In this document: positions 11,222 through 22,820 of the stretch, one piece after another
Layout of the letters: every line of letters begins with the position of its first letter
Numbering within the stretch: the stretch's first letter is position 1
Assembly (NCBI GenBank): GCA_030077755.1
Contig: JAQJZZ010000010.1
Span: forward strand, 5,394,001-5,458,000
Length of the DNA: 64,000 nt
Reading direction: 5' to 3'
Source of the DNA: Filosporella fistucella
Taxonomy: Eukaryota; Ascomycota; Leotiomycetes; Helotiales
The notes under the pieces: generated by a model
Told to the model about the DNA's origin: nothing
The model's database searches: none
Seen by the model: the letters and a program-made list of their open reading frames with translations, nothing else
Position numbers and translations under genes: made by a program

Positions 11222-11742
11222 TTCCGTTCAAGGTAAAGCAGAGTAAAGTGATTGAACAGGAAAGTATGGGTTTTGGAGGAAAGCAGCCTATATTTATATC
11301 TGGAGAATCAAATCTATCAGATATGCGTTGCAGCGAACAGCTTTGCGGAGACTATCAAAGGCATTTTCGTTTCTCGTTTGCGGCACTCATCTCGACCAAT
11401 CAATCACCTTAGACACCTAGGAAGGACTTTTGACCAGGCCCACCATATTGATTTGCAATGATTGGAACTATGTCTCTGTAAATACATTTCTCGCAATGTA
11501 ATTTTGCTTCTGACCGAAGCCTGAAAATGAGAGCTATGTATAGCAGTAGCTAGGCAGGCTTACGTAGAGGGTCGGGATGTGTCATTTTGGAGAACAATTC
11601 GCCATGAGTGCTCGAATTTCAGTAGCCCAAAGATATATAGCCTCTTGTTGCTCGAATGAAAATCGATTTCAATTATCATGAGCTCACTTCGATACATCCA
11701 ATAGCTCAGAATAATACATATACACAAGTATTCACAGCCCCT
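11222..11742. other. Intergenic between hemerythrin 5' end and P450 3' end
   Basis: 521 bp with no gene seen. It presumably holds the hemerythrin promoter and the P450 3' UTR. Confidence 0.4.
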
Positions 11743-13477
11743 CTACGACCCCACCTCAACAGGTTTGAAATCCTTCAGGGTCTTCTCCAACACCTCCCTT
11801 TGTCTAGGCACGAACTTCGCTTTATATCTTTGAGGCATAGCTACTAAGCTCGTTGGATCTGAGTTTCCTGATAGAGGATGGCAGTCAACGTTATCTGCCT
11901 GCTGGATCTCGAACGCATTGAGCATGCGAATGAAGACAAGGTAAAGTTCGCGATTCGCCAACATCGAGCCTGCACACATTCGATAGCCCATTCCATATGT
12001 GAACATGGGCGCGTCCGGCTGCTCAAGCCATCGCTCAGGCCTGAACTCGTTGGGGTCTTGCCAGACAGCTTCATCTAAGCCAGATATTAGTACGAGCATG
12101 TGAGAGATCCGCACAACTAACCCATGTTACAAGCCCATGCATTCAGGAAATACACAGTTCCTTTTGGAATCACGACCCCCTTATAAGTCACATCTTTGAT
12201 TGATACTCTGGGAAGGGCAAGACGAAGTACTGTAAAGTATCTAGGTATCGTTAGAATGTACTTAGATTCTCTGAATTCAAGTATTTTCGAAGACTGACCT
12301 GAGGCATTCCCGCACGAGTGCGGCGACGTAAGCACATTTCTGGTCATCCAATGGATCACACAATGGCTCATCGACAGAGTACAGCTCACTAATTTCTCTC
12401 CACGCCTTCTTCTGGACATCTTGACGTTGCGCTAAAAGAGCAACGCTCCATTGGAGCAGAGTCGTGACGGTGTCCAGCCCTCCAGAGAGCATAGTGAGAC
12501 TTATAGACGTAAGCTCCTCGTTGTTGAGTTTTGCATCTTCATCAAGGATAACATTAGCCTGGATGCATGGCTTGTGGGTTCCCTTTTCCATGCGATCCTC
12601 TAAGCCCTTGTTCAGCGCCTTTAGATACACATCCCGGCGATCTCGCATCTCACCGGCCTGCTTCGATCCAAAACTGAAAGGATTCAATCGCAGGAGTGGG
12701 ATGTAATCCTGTAAATTGCCAGTTGTACTTCGAAATCTACTTATCATTTCCTCGACATGAGTGATTTCGTCGAACATGGCGTTGTCTTGGCTATCCATTC
12801 TGGTTCCCCAGTTCAATGTCAAAGCAAGAGACAAGCTCAGTCTCTGTATCATTGGCATAGGATCGACCGGCTCGGCACCGCCTTTCCCATATCTCAAAAG
12901 TTCTGCAACGAAGTCTTTGCTCTCTAAATCTAGATGTGGAATATATGTTTGAATAGAAGGACGATTGAGTGCCGATGCTGCACCCTTTCTCCGTCTTTTG
13001 AGGGAGTCGCTATAGGGTGAAGTTCCAATTGTTGTACCAGCAGTATTTGATAAGACCTACAAGAATTGAGGGGTCAGCACAGAAGCGTCAAAACGCAGAG
13101 ATCCTTACCTTGTGAAATGTGTAAAATTCAGGTCGAGAAGACAATGCCTGGGCGTTCTGTCCAAACAAGATCTTCGCTGATGCTGCAGAGTTTACAACCA
13201 CTACTGGAATGTTTCCCAACTGGATCTGATATACATCTCCATGCAGACGCGCCCACTGTCGATATTTCTCAGCTGCGTTCACACGAATCTGCCACAAATT
13301 GCCAATAAGAGGCAGACCCGCGGGACCGTTGAGACCTTGCACTCGTGCTTGCTTCCGTACAATCTCATTCAATATGACATATAGAGTGGGGACGAGAACA
13401 GCAACGACGCCGAGAGCTTGGAAAGGATTTTCAATAGTTAAAGCTAGGACAGCTTGAAAGAGATCAATTATCGCCAT
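11743..13477 (-). CDS. Cytochrome P450, phenylacetate 2-hydroxylase type (CYP504)
   Basis: Four exons, 13477-13109, 13056-12299, 12240-12122 and 12074-11743 (introns 52, 58 and 47 nt), give 525 aa. The N-terminus has a membrane anchor (VVAVLVPTLYVILN) and the Pro-rich hinge GPAGLPLIGN. The I-helix reads SGGLDTVTT and the ExxR segment is RECLR. The heme loop is FTYGMGYRMCAGS with Cys449 as the axial ligand. Long segments such as VDPMPMIQRLSLSLALTLNW and TTGNLQDYIPLLRLNPF are as I recall them in phenylacetate 2-hydroxylases (Aspergillus phacA), so the substrate call is stronger than for a generic P450. The reaction is ortho-hydroxylation of phenylacetate to 2-hydroxyphenylacetate, which leads on to homogentisate. 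The protein is ER-anchored and needs a P450 reductase encoded elsewhere. A cluster of CreA-like sites lies about 235-270 bp upstream. Confidence 0.88.
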
Positions 13478-14110
13478 ACTGACCAGGCATCGAAAAATGA
13501 ACAAGAAATGAAAGCGTTGATGGCGGCACTCGACTTGATATAATTGAGAATTAATGCATAATCGAGCACGGTTTTCCGGCATATAGGAGTAGTGACATGG
13601 ATACGGTTCACCACGGCCACATGTTTCCTTGCATGAGGTAGCGGAATGCTCAGTAACAGTCTAGGAGTGTCTCGAGAGTGTGTAAGTTGGAGAGATGCAA
13701 GTTTGCGTGTAGCGGGGTTCGCGGGGTAAGGTAAAGCTTGCGGGGAGTAAATTTTGGCAGCGGCCCAATTCCGCTCTACTCACCCCTGATTTCCGAATAT
13801 ACTTTCCAGCATCCCGGAGCGCCGTCTCGGGTTCGACGGGTAACACATCATGGCTTACCCGAAGTAAGGTTTTCCACAACTTCCCCATGCTTCGCTTGCA
13901 TGCTCTGTGTAACGGACACTTCCGCTGAGGATATACAGAGACGGAATGGAAGCCAGACAGAATAATTGCTAATCTATAAGGTAACTATTTGATCGCCTCG
14001 GAAAATTTTTGAGAGAATCTTCACACGTGTTGGGCAGTTTTGTTCTGCGAAACCACAGATTTCGCGCAGCTGGCTGGCTGACATAAATTTATATTCTGCA
14101 AGACTTCATG
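13478..14110. other. Intergenic, P450 promoter region
   Basis: 633 bp between the P450 5' end and the 3' end of the M20 gene. It is more GC-rich than its surroundings around 13700-13900 and holds the CreA-type cluster annotated separately. No gene is seen. Confidence 0.5.
13712..13745 (+). promoter_or_regulatory. Cluster of three CreA-type sites (GCGGGG)
   Basis: GCGGGG occurs at 13712-13717, 13721-13726 and 13740-13745, each matching the CreA consensus SYGGRG. They lie 235-268 bp upstream of the P450 start, a usual distance for carbon-catabolite repression sites. Such clustering is more telling than single sites, but binding is not shown. Confidence 0.4.
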
Positions 14111-15459
14111 TCAAAGAATATCTCCATGTTTGACGGCCTCATCATATCCCAAAACTGCCTGTAAAAGAATTTGAGCCCCAAGGGCACAATCCTCCGGACT
14201 TGTAAACTCTGCCGGGTTGTGACTTATCCCATCCTTCGAAGGAACAAAGATCATAGTTGTATTTACAACTTTGCTAACCCATGCAGCGTCATGCCCGGCC
14301 CCTGACTTCATCTCCATTATTCTGGAGTCTCCTACTTCCTGGATGGCAGCAGAACGGACAGCTTCAATGCAGTCTGGGTGAAAGATAGATTCTGGTAGAC
14401 CCCACGTTCGCACAATGTGATAACCTGTGTTGTTGCCCTCCTTCTCCACAATCCTATCGAAGTTTTGGAAAATCGCTGTATGAAGGTCTTCTACCATTTG
14501 ATCAGTCGAACAACGCACATCGATTATGAATTCGACCCCACTTGGGATTGTGGCCTGGCTTTGAGTATCATTTGTTATCACACCGACAGTGGCAACGCCG
14601 AGGCCAGAGGACTTTGCTGTATCGCTGACTGCTGTGATCAATCTTGAGGCTGTAACCAAAGCATCCGATCTGTTATCCATGGGAGTAGTGCCAGAATGAC
14701 CTTCAACTCCGGACACCCGTACAGCAAACCATTTCATTGCCTGTACCGCAGTGACAACGCCGACTTTGTTGTTTGAAAGTTCTAATTTTGGGCCTTGTTC
14801 AATATGTAGTTCAAAGTAGCTCTGTATACCATTCTTTTGATAGTCACAGGGCGTATCACCCAGATATCCTATATCTGCCAACGCCTTTCTCATAGAAATT
14901 CCATCTATATCGGTGGTGTCGTAACAACCTTCAAGTCCCGTGGAAGATTTTGTAGACCAGACTCCGGAACACATCATCGCACCTGGAAAGCGGGCCCCTT
15001 CTTCGTTGGTCCAATCGATCAAACATATTGGACTGTGAGTTTTAATTTTGTTGTCTTTCAGAGTTCGAAGCACCTCCAGAGCCGCCTGGACCCCAAGTAT
15101 ACCATCATACCTGCCTCCTTACTTACGAATTAACTTGCATTCAGCGATGGTGGGTGGGATTACGTACCAGCTGGTTGCGTATCCAGGTGGCTACCCATTG
15201 CTATAGGTTTTCTGTCGCTAGAAGTGCCAGCTCTTGTAGCGAAGATGTTGCCCATTTGATCGATCTTGACTTCGCATCCTAAGTCCTTACATTCCTTCAC
15301 AAGCCAATCTCGAACTTCCTTATCCTCTTGGCTGAGGGCAAGCCTTCGCATACCCGTCGACTCTGCTATCGCTCCCCATGATGTGCAAGTTGACTGAAGG
15401 GTGTTGTTGAGGCGCTCGCCATTAATTCGAAGTGCTTGGTACGGGTACGTCATGGCCAA
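14111..15459 (-). CDS. N-carbamoyl amidohydrolase, M20 family (beta-ureidopropionase / L-carbamoylase type)
   Basis: Two exons, 15459-15168 and 15117-14111, with a 50-nt intron, give 432 aa. The acceptor at TAAG|GAGGC was chosen because it restores the family motif TQPAGGRYDGILG. The zinc-binding set includes His91 in SHLDTQP, Asp102 in RYDG, the glutamate pair in TNEEGARF, HIEQGP and SGAGHDA. The dimerisation/lid segment VEGHSGTTPMDNR is also present. Fungal beta-alanine synthases belong to this M20 group (unlike animal ones), so the most likely reaction is N-carbamoyl-beta-alanine to beta-alanine, CO2 and NH3. Hydrolysis of N-carbamoyl amino acids or allantoate is an alternative. It is paired on the same strand with a dihydropyrimidinase, which makes the pyrimidine or hydantoin route the best reading. 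Confidence 0.88.
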
Positions 15460-16228
15460 TCTTTTGGATAATAGGCAAATTGTTTAATGGCAGAGTGCCA
15501 GCAGTGGATTGCGTTATATATCATCGTGGATGGATTACGATTAGAAAGATAGGTAGAATTGAAAGTGGGATGTGGAAGCTGGATGTGGCGCGTCTTCACG
15601 CCTTCGCGTTTCCGCAGCAAGACTGGTACAATCTCCAACGACAATTTACATGGGCAATTCCCATGCAGGAATTTCGAAATGGGTCGAGACATCAGGTCCC
15701 CGGTGAAAGGCAAGTGCCCTTGTAACCATGGCTTCCAACTCATTTAAAGTTCGAGGCGCTGAAAATAGTGCTATTACAAGTCCGCCACAGGGAATGGCAA
15801 ATTCTATGCCAACAACAACGGGTGTGTTTGAGTCGGAATGATATTTCATATATTGTCTATCGACTACGTGGACCTTTGAGTTTGTCAAGAATTTACTCAG
15901 CTTCAGTCAGATCGAGTTCGAGCATATCTCGAAGTGTTTATTCCTTCTCTGTTGTGTGGCTCCCCATTGCTCTTTCCACTTCTGCTTTGATTTAAATTGG
16001 ACGTGCACAATGCTACCAAGAATCGCAATCATACATCAAGACTTTTTTTTCCACACGCAAGCATTTCGCGTAATATCCGATACCCTATGCTATACCAAGC
16101 TGGTTGAACTTGGCAATACAAACCAAGGCAAGGTGTCTGGTACTTCTGGGGGGCGAGGGGACTGATGTGGAAAGCAGATGGCATCAAGACTATTCAGCTC
16201 CCCCAAGATATTCAGAAAGAAAGGCACA
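15460..16228. other. Intergenic, upstream of the M20 gene and of the NAT relic
   Basis: 769 bp between divergent units. An 80-codon minus-strand frame at 15646-15888 is open, but I recognise nothing in it and do not call it. Confidence 0.4.
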
Positions 16229-18135
16229 ATGGAAAACGACGTCTACACAACACAAGACTTGGAGGCGTACTTGCAGAAGACTAAGTTAACACCGGAGTCA
16301 GTTCCATTCCCCGATATCATTGATGGGCTCGATATCGAGGAAAATCTCGTGCTCTTAGCGTACTCCAAGCCTACCATTTGTCCTCTTTTCCCACCGAAAC
16401 CATTTCTATTCACTACCGAGACGTTGAGTATACAAGTACATGCGAGTCAACTTTAAACTTATATGTTCTGTTCGAGAAATTCGTCAAATCCCCAGATATG
16501 CGGGGGGGGAAATCGAGTCGAAAACAATCCATTTTTTGCCCATATCTTGAGGGGCCTTGGCTATCATGTTACTTCTGTGCAAGCGAAGTTACATCATGAT
16601 CTTGGAGGTATACGTACATAGTGAGTGCCGATTATTCGCTTTATGGCGGCAAGGTTTGAGTTCTTTCAAAGCAACCATGCGGTAAATATCGTTACCATAG
16701 GTGCTCACCGGTGGCTAATTGGTGTTGGTCTTGGAGGTAATTATCCCCCTCATCATATTCTTGTTGCAATCAACACGAGGGAACGATAGCCATTTGTCCT
16801 ACAAGACCGATTCCTACTCAATGACACTCAAACAGGAGTCATGAGCGGGTGGGGCACAAGCAATTTACATCACCGCCTTCGATTAATTCCTTCCTCGGAC
16901 AAAGATATGGAGCTCAAATGTGTCCCACTTGGATTCTGGAATTTGAAATTACACGAAATAACTACCAAACCTGTTACATATTCATTCTTGTTGATGGCTG
17001 GCCAGTCGATTTTCAGCTTTTGAATTACACAATCTCGACACAGTGGGTCAATTTCTCCCCTATTGTCAGAGATAATAACCCGAGCACCTTTTGATCAGCT
17101 CAGAAGCTGCTCCCCTTTTCTCTCGTGCCGTTGGTTCCATACTGATTTGTTTATAGTCCACTTGGCGATCTCAAAGATTTCTTATTTTGCTACTTGATGG
17201 TCCGTGATGACCAGACTTGCGAGATTATTGGACAGGTCGAATTAGAAGGACGGTCTATAGCAGTCAGAGACCTGGAGTCTGCCGAAAACGAATGGAGGGT
17301 TGTCTTGTCCGGCCAGACGGAGGCTGATCGATTCCAAGCGCTCAAGACATGCTTCAACATAGATCTCACCGATGCAGAGATTTCCGCTCTTTGTAAGAAG
17401 CGACTGGCCGAGGAGCATGCGAAAGCAAAAGATCTCGCCCTGCCACTGGGAGGTTTATCTCTCTCGGGGTCTGGGAGGAGGAGAAGGATCAGTGTGGTAA
17501 ATATTCGAAAAGGGATCAGCAACCTGTTTACTCCTATGGTAACCTTAGTTCGATCAGAGGCGAATGTGAAGCCTGCGTTGCTGCCTCCAGATGATCCTTG
17601 GCTACAGGGCAAGTCCAGGTTTGAGAGGTGGCTTGCACGTGTGCAAGGAGGAATAGAGGACGAGACTCACTCCGCAAGGCAATCTGTTAGGGCAAAGGAG
17701 AATCAACAGCCTACGCCTGAAGACTTGAATGGTATAATTCAGCAATGGCTGATGACGACACCCTGTACATGATCCTTATTTGTCCCCTCTGCAACGCGAC
17801 CTATAGGTTTCTGGGTAGCATAAATATGTTTGATTGTCAGGATTTTGAGAGTACAAGCCTAATCAGTTACAGTGCCACCAGATGAAGACACCTCAACCCC
17901 AGGCGAGGAACCAGAAACTGGCGAAGCTAAGAAACAGCCTGTATATCCACAATCGGGCGGAGATTGGTCTAATAGCTCTCCACCACCATTACTTTGCGGT
18001 TCTGGCCCTTGGAGAGTCCCGGATTGGAATGTTTACGAGAACAGACATAAATCTGGTGAGGATCAATCGCCGAGCAAAGTTCATGATGCGTTCCAGAATT
18101 TTGATGGGATTCATCGTGAACCTTCTCCTGAATAG
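16229..18135 (+). pseudogene. Decayed arylamine N-acetyltransferase (NAT) with a long C-terminal extension
   Basis: NAT homology runs through several frames. It begins MENDVYTTQDLEAYLQ at 16229 and shifts frame near 16380 to FPTETISIHYRDVEYTS. It then shifts again in a run of eight G (16502-16509) just after RGG, and continues VENNPFFAHILRGLGYHV. Splice sites still look normal (GTGAGT at 16620 joining GGIRTY to NHAVNIV, and GTAATT after VGLGG). Further breaks follow (in-frame TGA after TRPIPTQ, then another shift before WILEFEI). The C-terminal NAT part (IGQVELEGRSIAVRD...RFQALKTCFNI) and a non-NAT tail are intact at 17158-17731 and can splice to 17873-18135. Family catalysis needs Cys-His-Asp. 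The Cys position in RGGxC reads Arg if the G run is corrected, and the Asp of VDVGFG reads Gly (IGVGLG). Only the His remains. The gene is very probably dead. Confidence 0.78.
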
Positions 18136-19541
18136 ATTGTTGTTGGTTGTCGATGAGCACCAGTTTACTTTTTTATCAATAAGTTCATTTTCAAGTTCAG
18201 GAAGGAGTGCACAGGTCTATTCCCAGCTCAGGCTGCTATAAGCTGAGCATGCCTCTGGGTACAATTTGTTGTACCAAATAAAGATCAAAATTATGTGTTA
18301 GCCAATCAATTCATCTCAAGTACGTCGGTGGAACATTCTGAAGTGAATAATGTACTAGGTGTCATTTGTTCATGTTGACTTGAGCTCATGCCCAACCCTA
18401 ATGTATATATACAGGATGTATGGGAAAACTCGAACTTCAAAATTGGACATTTCAAGACGGCTGGATCATCACATGTCTCGGGAGTCCAGACTATAATGCC
18501 AAAGCTCTCAATCCTCCCTACACGGCCTGAATATTGTTTAATTCATGTTATTCAGGACCTAAACACTTCAAGTATCCGGTTTTGAAGGTCTAGCATATTG
18601 ACAACAGGATATTTGAATAACTACTCCTCGGACCCCTGGAACTTTTGATAGCATCCAGCATAATTTTACGGAGCACGACTCTCAGGCTCTCAATAAGTGT
18701 TACAGACATTTCTTAAACATCAGTAGAGGGTATCACATTTGGTTGCTCAACGTGGTCATAGCTCATTACATATCACTTGAATTGGCGTTCAGCGATAGCT
18801 GCACATTGAGAGATACCCTCGTCTCTGCGGCTAGATTTGGCGAACCTCAGGATACATGACAGTCTCCTTCAGTTTCGTCAAATTAGTGGCTTTCCTCTGA
18901 GCTTGAATTACTTCCATGCTACATGTCTACTAGAAGATTTTCAGGAAGCAATTATCAGTCTTCCCTAAAATGTGGCAAATGACTCCTTCAGATGATCAAC
19001 AGCTGAAGGGCACAGAACAAACCACCAAGGATTCATATTCCGCAAAAGTCTTGCATTCTTAATTCATCAAGTCTCTTATAGTATTAATGTGTACCGCGAT
19101 TGAGAGACGCAGCTCCCTCATCGGTCTGCCGCCATGCAGCCTTCCGAAGCCACCCCGTTTCCAAAACAGTATCGCCAGCTCTAACAGGCTTCAATAGACC
19201 TGAATGACTACCCTTCCCGAAACAAGTCAAAATTAATACTTTAGAGATTGATAGCAGGTCGGATGTCTATCGAGCTATTCCCACGTATCAGGAACATAGC
19301 CTCCTAGTTTGTAGACTATTGCCTGATTTCGGTCAGATTGACTCTGAGTGAGCTGAATCTCGCGCGAGTTTGAATTCGAGAGCTGATATCGGCTTCATGA
19401 ACTGAAGGCTATCTCATTAAGAAGCAAAAACGTAAAAAGGTGGCTCTTTTGAGGCTTCAATATTGATTATCTTGTAGCCTTTCGAAATATGTTTTATATA
19501 GGCATGTGGAAATGCTGCTGCAACTGAGCTGCTTCCTGGAG
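18136..19541. other. Intergenic, 1.4 kb
   Basis: No ORF, RNA gene or repeat that I can support. AT-rich and full of stops in all frames. Confidence 0.5.
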
Positions 19542-19549
19542 TATATAAG
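19542..19549 (+). promoter_or_regulatory. Candidate TATA box of the secreted Cys-rich protein
   Basis: TATATAAG lies 92 bp upstream of the ATG at 19641, and no other ATG is clearly used in between. Position and sequence fit a core promoter element. Confidence 0.45.
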
Positions 19550-19640
19550 TTGTTTCCGGTCCTACCCAGAATCCCGTCACCAGCATCCACTACTCATTTA
19601 CAACATCTTAGTCTTTCATTGCTCACTTCAGTCATTCATT

Positions 19641-20556
19641 ATGAAATTCATTTCCAGCCTAATCTTTACTGCTGCGCTCAGCTCCGCCGCTCCCCAGTCT
19701 CTTCCCCGCAATGTGCCAATTGTGGTTCCGTTGACCACTGTCACTTCAACAGCCAGAATCACCGATGGCACATCCCTTACAACACTTGTAGTGTAAGTAC
19801 GCCGGAGTTCCAATGAGATGAACGAGAGTAACAAAATACAGTGTTGCAACAAAGACCGTCACATCAGGCAACTCTGCAGATCCAACCATCACAGTCATTC
19901 CCAAGGCAAAGCGTCAAGCTGTGCCAAATTGTCCTGGCAAGGCAGGAACATATCCACCAGACCGTATTAGCAGCGCCTGCTCTTGTCTTGTTACCCCAGC
20001 AGCCACTCTCAGTCGAACCACCACAATTCTCACGGTGACTGTCACTATTCAGGTCATCATCTATTCGAATCTATCAAACGGATGAAAGCTAACTCAAATA
20101 GTCCACCGTCCATGTAACACAGCCAGCTACTCTTACCACGACAAGTACAACAACTCTGGTAATATCCTGCTTGCTCTCATCCATTTCCATTCTGATAGTA
20201 GAAAATAGAGTGTCGTGGGTCCTGCCACAGGAACATCAATTGTTCACGGAACTCCTTCTGCCCTTGCAGTTGCTGCATATTGTAGTGCCGGATTACTCTT
20301 TGGACAAGTGAACAACAATTCTTTCACGCCTACTTGCGGTTACTCTTACGGCGGGGATGCTTCTCTTTATTCCACTGCGACTGTGGCATCTTACCAAGAA
20401 TGTGCGGATCTGTGCGACGAACGAGATCAATGTCCGTTTTTCTCATATGTGCTTAACGCAGCACAAGATAACTGTCGCTACTACTTTTCGGACTCGGTAT
20501 CGGCGATTACACCTGTTCTTAATGCAAATGTTGATAGTGGAGTTATCGTGGCATAA
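19641..20556 (+). CDS. Small secreted Thr-rich protein with a PAN/apple-like Cys domain
   Basis: Four exons, 19641-19792, 19842-20052, 20102-20158 and 20209-20556 (introns 49, 49 and 50 nt), give 255 aa. Residues 1-17 form a signal peptide (MKFISSLIFTAALSSAA). A Ser/Thr/Val-rich stretch follows with a KAKR site near residue 75 that a Kex2-like protease could cut, and then repeated TTT/TVT tracts suited to O-glycosylation. The C-terminal part has six cysteines (165, 183, 205, 209, 215, 229) around YQECADLCDERDQCPFFSY, the spacing seen in PAN/apple-like carbohydrate- or protein-binding modules. The protein is probably extracellular or wall-bound. Function is unknown, and an effector or adhesin role is only possible. 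A TATA box is present upstream. Confidence 0.75.
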
Positions 20557-21193
20557 GGAGTATGCTTGGTATAGAAATATACAAAGGATATGATGGGGGA
20601 TAATAAATAGCTGTCCGACTTCTTCTTCGAGGGCGAGTATTTCAGACAGAAGATGGTGTTTTAATTAGATATTGAAGGTGCGAAGAAATGTATTATATTC
20701 AATCTTGCGTTATTGCTAGACATTTCATTCTTGTCTGCTCTGACAACATTCATATCATGAGAACTAACTCTGACAGAAGACGGGGTGTGTTGAAACTGGT
20801 GATTCTACGTCCGGATTTTGAACGCATATCTATGGCGATGGATTCTCTAAAGCAATATCATTGTGAACCATTGGTGCCTCCACAACTACTGGAATGCTTC
20901 ACCTACGGTATTCAAGCCGGAGAAAATGGCACAGCTCAACAATTTTTTGCAGAAGGTCTGTCGGCGGACTGTGTTCCGCATGACTGGATGTTGGCAGTGT
21001 TGTTCAGGTGGGTGTGGGGGTAGGATTTCCGTCGCCGACAATTACCAATTCAAGGTGCTGATTCGATCCCACTTCCCCAAGGTGGGGAATTTCCCCCGGC
21101 AGAAATGACCTCCAAGATTTCTACGGTATAATTGACGCCGAGATCGCATCTTTATCTTAATCCCGTATCCTGTCAATCTGTATATCCTCAAAA
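20557..21193. other. Intergenic, promoter side of the flavocytochrome gene
   Basis: 637 bp. Open frames here are short and overlap each other. I recognise nothing. Confidence 0.4.
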
Positions 21194-22820
21194 ATGGCGA
21201 AAATTTTTGATGCTGCTGAAGGTACAGACATATTTTCCGCTTTGACTTGTGCTAATATCTCGCAATACAGTTGCAAAACACAACACCCCAGAAGATTGCT
21301 GGGTTTGTCTATACGGAGATGTCTGGGACGTGACGGAATTCCTCCCTTCCCACCCAGGAGGCTCGAAAATAATTCTGCAACTGGCAGGCAAAGATGCCAC
21401 AGAAGACTACGACCCAATACATCCTCCGGGAACCCTCGAATCGAATCTCAAGCCCGAAGCAAAGCTAGGAAAGATAGATGCCTCAACATTACCAAAACCG
21501 CAGGCAGATGGAGCGGAGAAGGAACAGCAGAAAGAAGGACCACCAGATATGCAGAGCCTACTAAATCTGGATGAGATTGAAGAGGTGGCAACAAAGCAAA
21601 TTTCGAAAAAGTGCTGGGCATACTATTATTCCGCGGCAGACGACCTAATTTCAAAGAGCTTCAACAATGCTGTATACAAGCAGATATTGTTACGACCAAG
21701 AGTTTTTGTCGATTGCACCAGATGCGATACCTCTACTACACTCCTAGGACACAAAGTTGGAATACCTTTATACGTGTCCCCGGCTGCTATGGCAAGATTG
21801 GCCCATCCGGCTGGTGAGCACGGAATTGCACAGGGCATAAGCACATTCGGTGCCATGCAAATTGTTTCGAACAACGCTTCCATGACACCAGAGCAAATTG
21901 TGGAAGGTTCGTTACCAGGGCAGATATTTGGGTGGCAATTGTATGTACAGACAGATCGGAAGAAGAGTGAAGCTATGCTACAACGGATCAACAAAATGTC
22001 AGATAAATACAAATTTATCTGTCTGACTCTAGATGCGCCTGTACCAGGGAAAAGAGAGCACGATGAGAAGTCCAAAGATATAGGAGCATCCCTCCCAGTC
22101 TCTTCAGGCGTCAAGACGGCTGATGAACCTAAACGACCTGGAGGAGGTGGTGTGGGACAGCAACTTTTCTGGGGTACTGCCGCCGATTTGACTTGGAAAA
22201 CTACCTTGAAATGGTTGGCTCAGCATACCACGCTACCTATTGTGTTGAAGGGTCTTCAGACACATGAAGATGCTTATCTGGCTGCGCAATATGCTCCACA
22301 AGTCAAAGCCATTATTCTCTCCAACCACGGAGGTCGTGCTCTTGACACAGCCCCACCTGCCGTCCATACCTTGCTCGAAATTCGGAAGTACTGCCCAGAA
22401 GTATTCAGTAGAATCGAGGTTTGGGTTGACGGAGGTATCAAGAGAGGCACAGATGTTGTAAAGGCACTCTGTCTTGGAGCTTCTGCTGTTGGGGTTGGTC
22501 GAGCTGCGCTTTTCGGCTTGGGAGCAGGTGGTGCTGAGGGTGTAGAGAGGACATTCGAGAGTTCGTTCCCCTTTCCGATTCTTTCGATAATTGCTAATGA
22601 ATCCTCAGTTCTCAAAGCAGAAACAGAGACATGTATGAGACTCCTTGGTGCTGAGAAGATCAGTGACTTGGGACCAAAACATGTAAGTAGAAATTCTGGT
22701 ACCTTTACTTCGATATATCCTAATCCTCGTCAGATCAATTCCCGTGTAGTAGAGAGAGATATTTATGATGGCCATGCGGGCTTGGAAAAGCTTGGATTAT
22801 GGGTGAAAGCCAATTTGTAG
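21194..22820 (+). CDS. Flavocytochrome b2-type L-lactate / 2-hydroxy-acid dehydrogenase
   Basis: Four exons, 21194-21221, 21271-22560, 22609-22682 and 22734-22820, give 492 aa. Introns 2 (48 nt) and 3 (51 nt) are multiples of three without stops, so they read through. Removing them restores [17 protein letters not shown] and [13 protein letters not shown]. The N-terminal cytochrome b5 domain has heme ligands His37 (SHPGG) and His60 (DPIHP). The FMN barrel follows, with [13 protein letters not shown], the QLYVQ segment and catalytic His362 in SNHGGRALD. The family oxidises L-lactate and passes electrons via FMN and heme to cytochrome c. Yeast Cyb2 has a long mitochondrial presequence. This protein starts straight at the b5 domain, so location and acceptor are uncertain. 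The tail ends KANL, not a clear peroxisomal signal. Mandelate or another 2-hydroxy acid is an alternative substrate. Confidence 0.9.

Noticed and set aside
13825..13840. GGGTTCGACGGG resembles a tRNA B box
   Set aside because: The trailing CC is missing, and no acceptor stem or A box can be drawn around it.
15646..15888. 80-codon minus frame upstream of the M20 gene
   Set aside because: No in-phase splice to the M20 gene and no recognisable domain.
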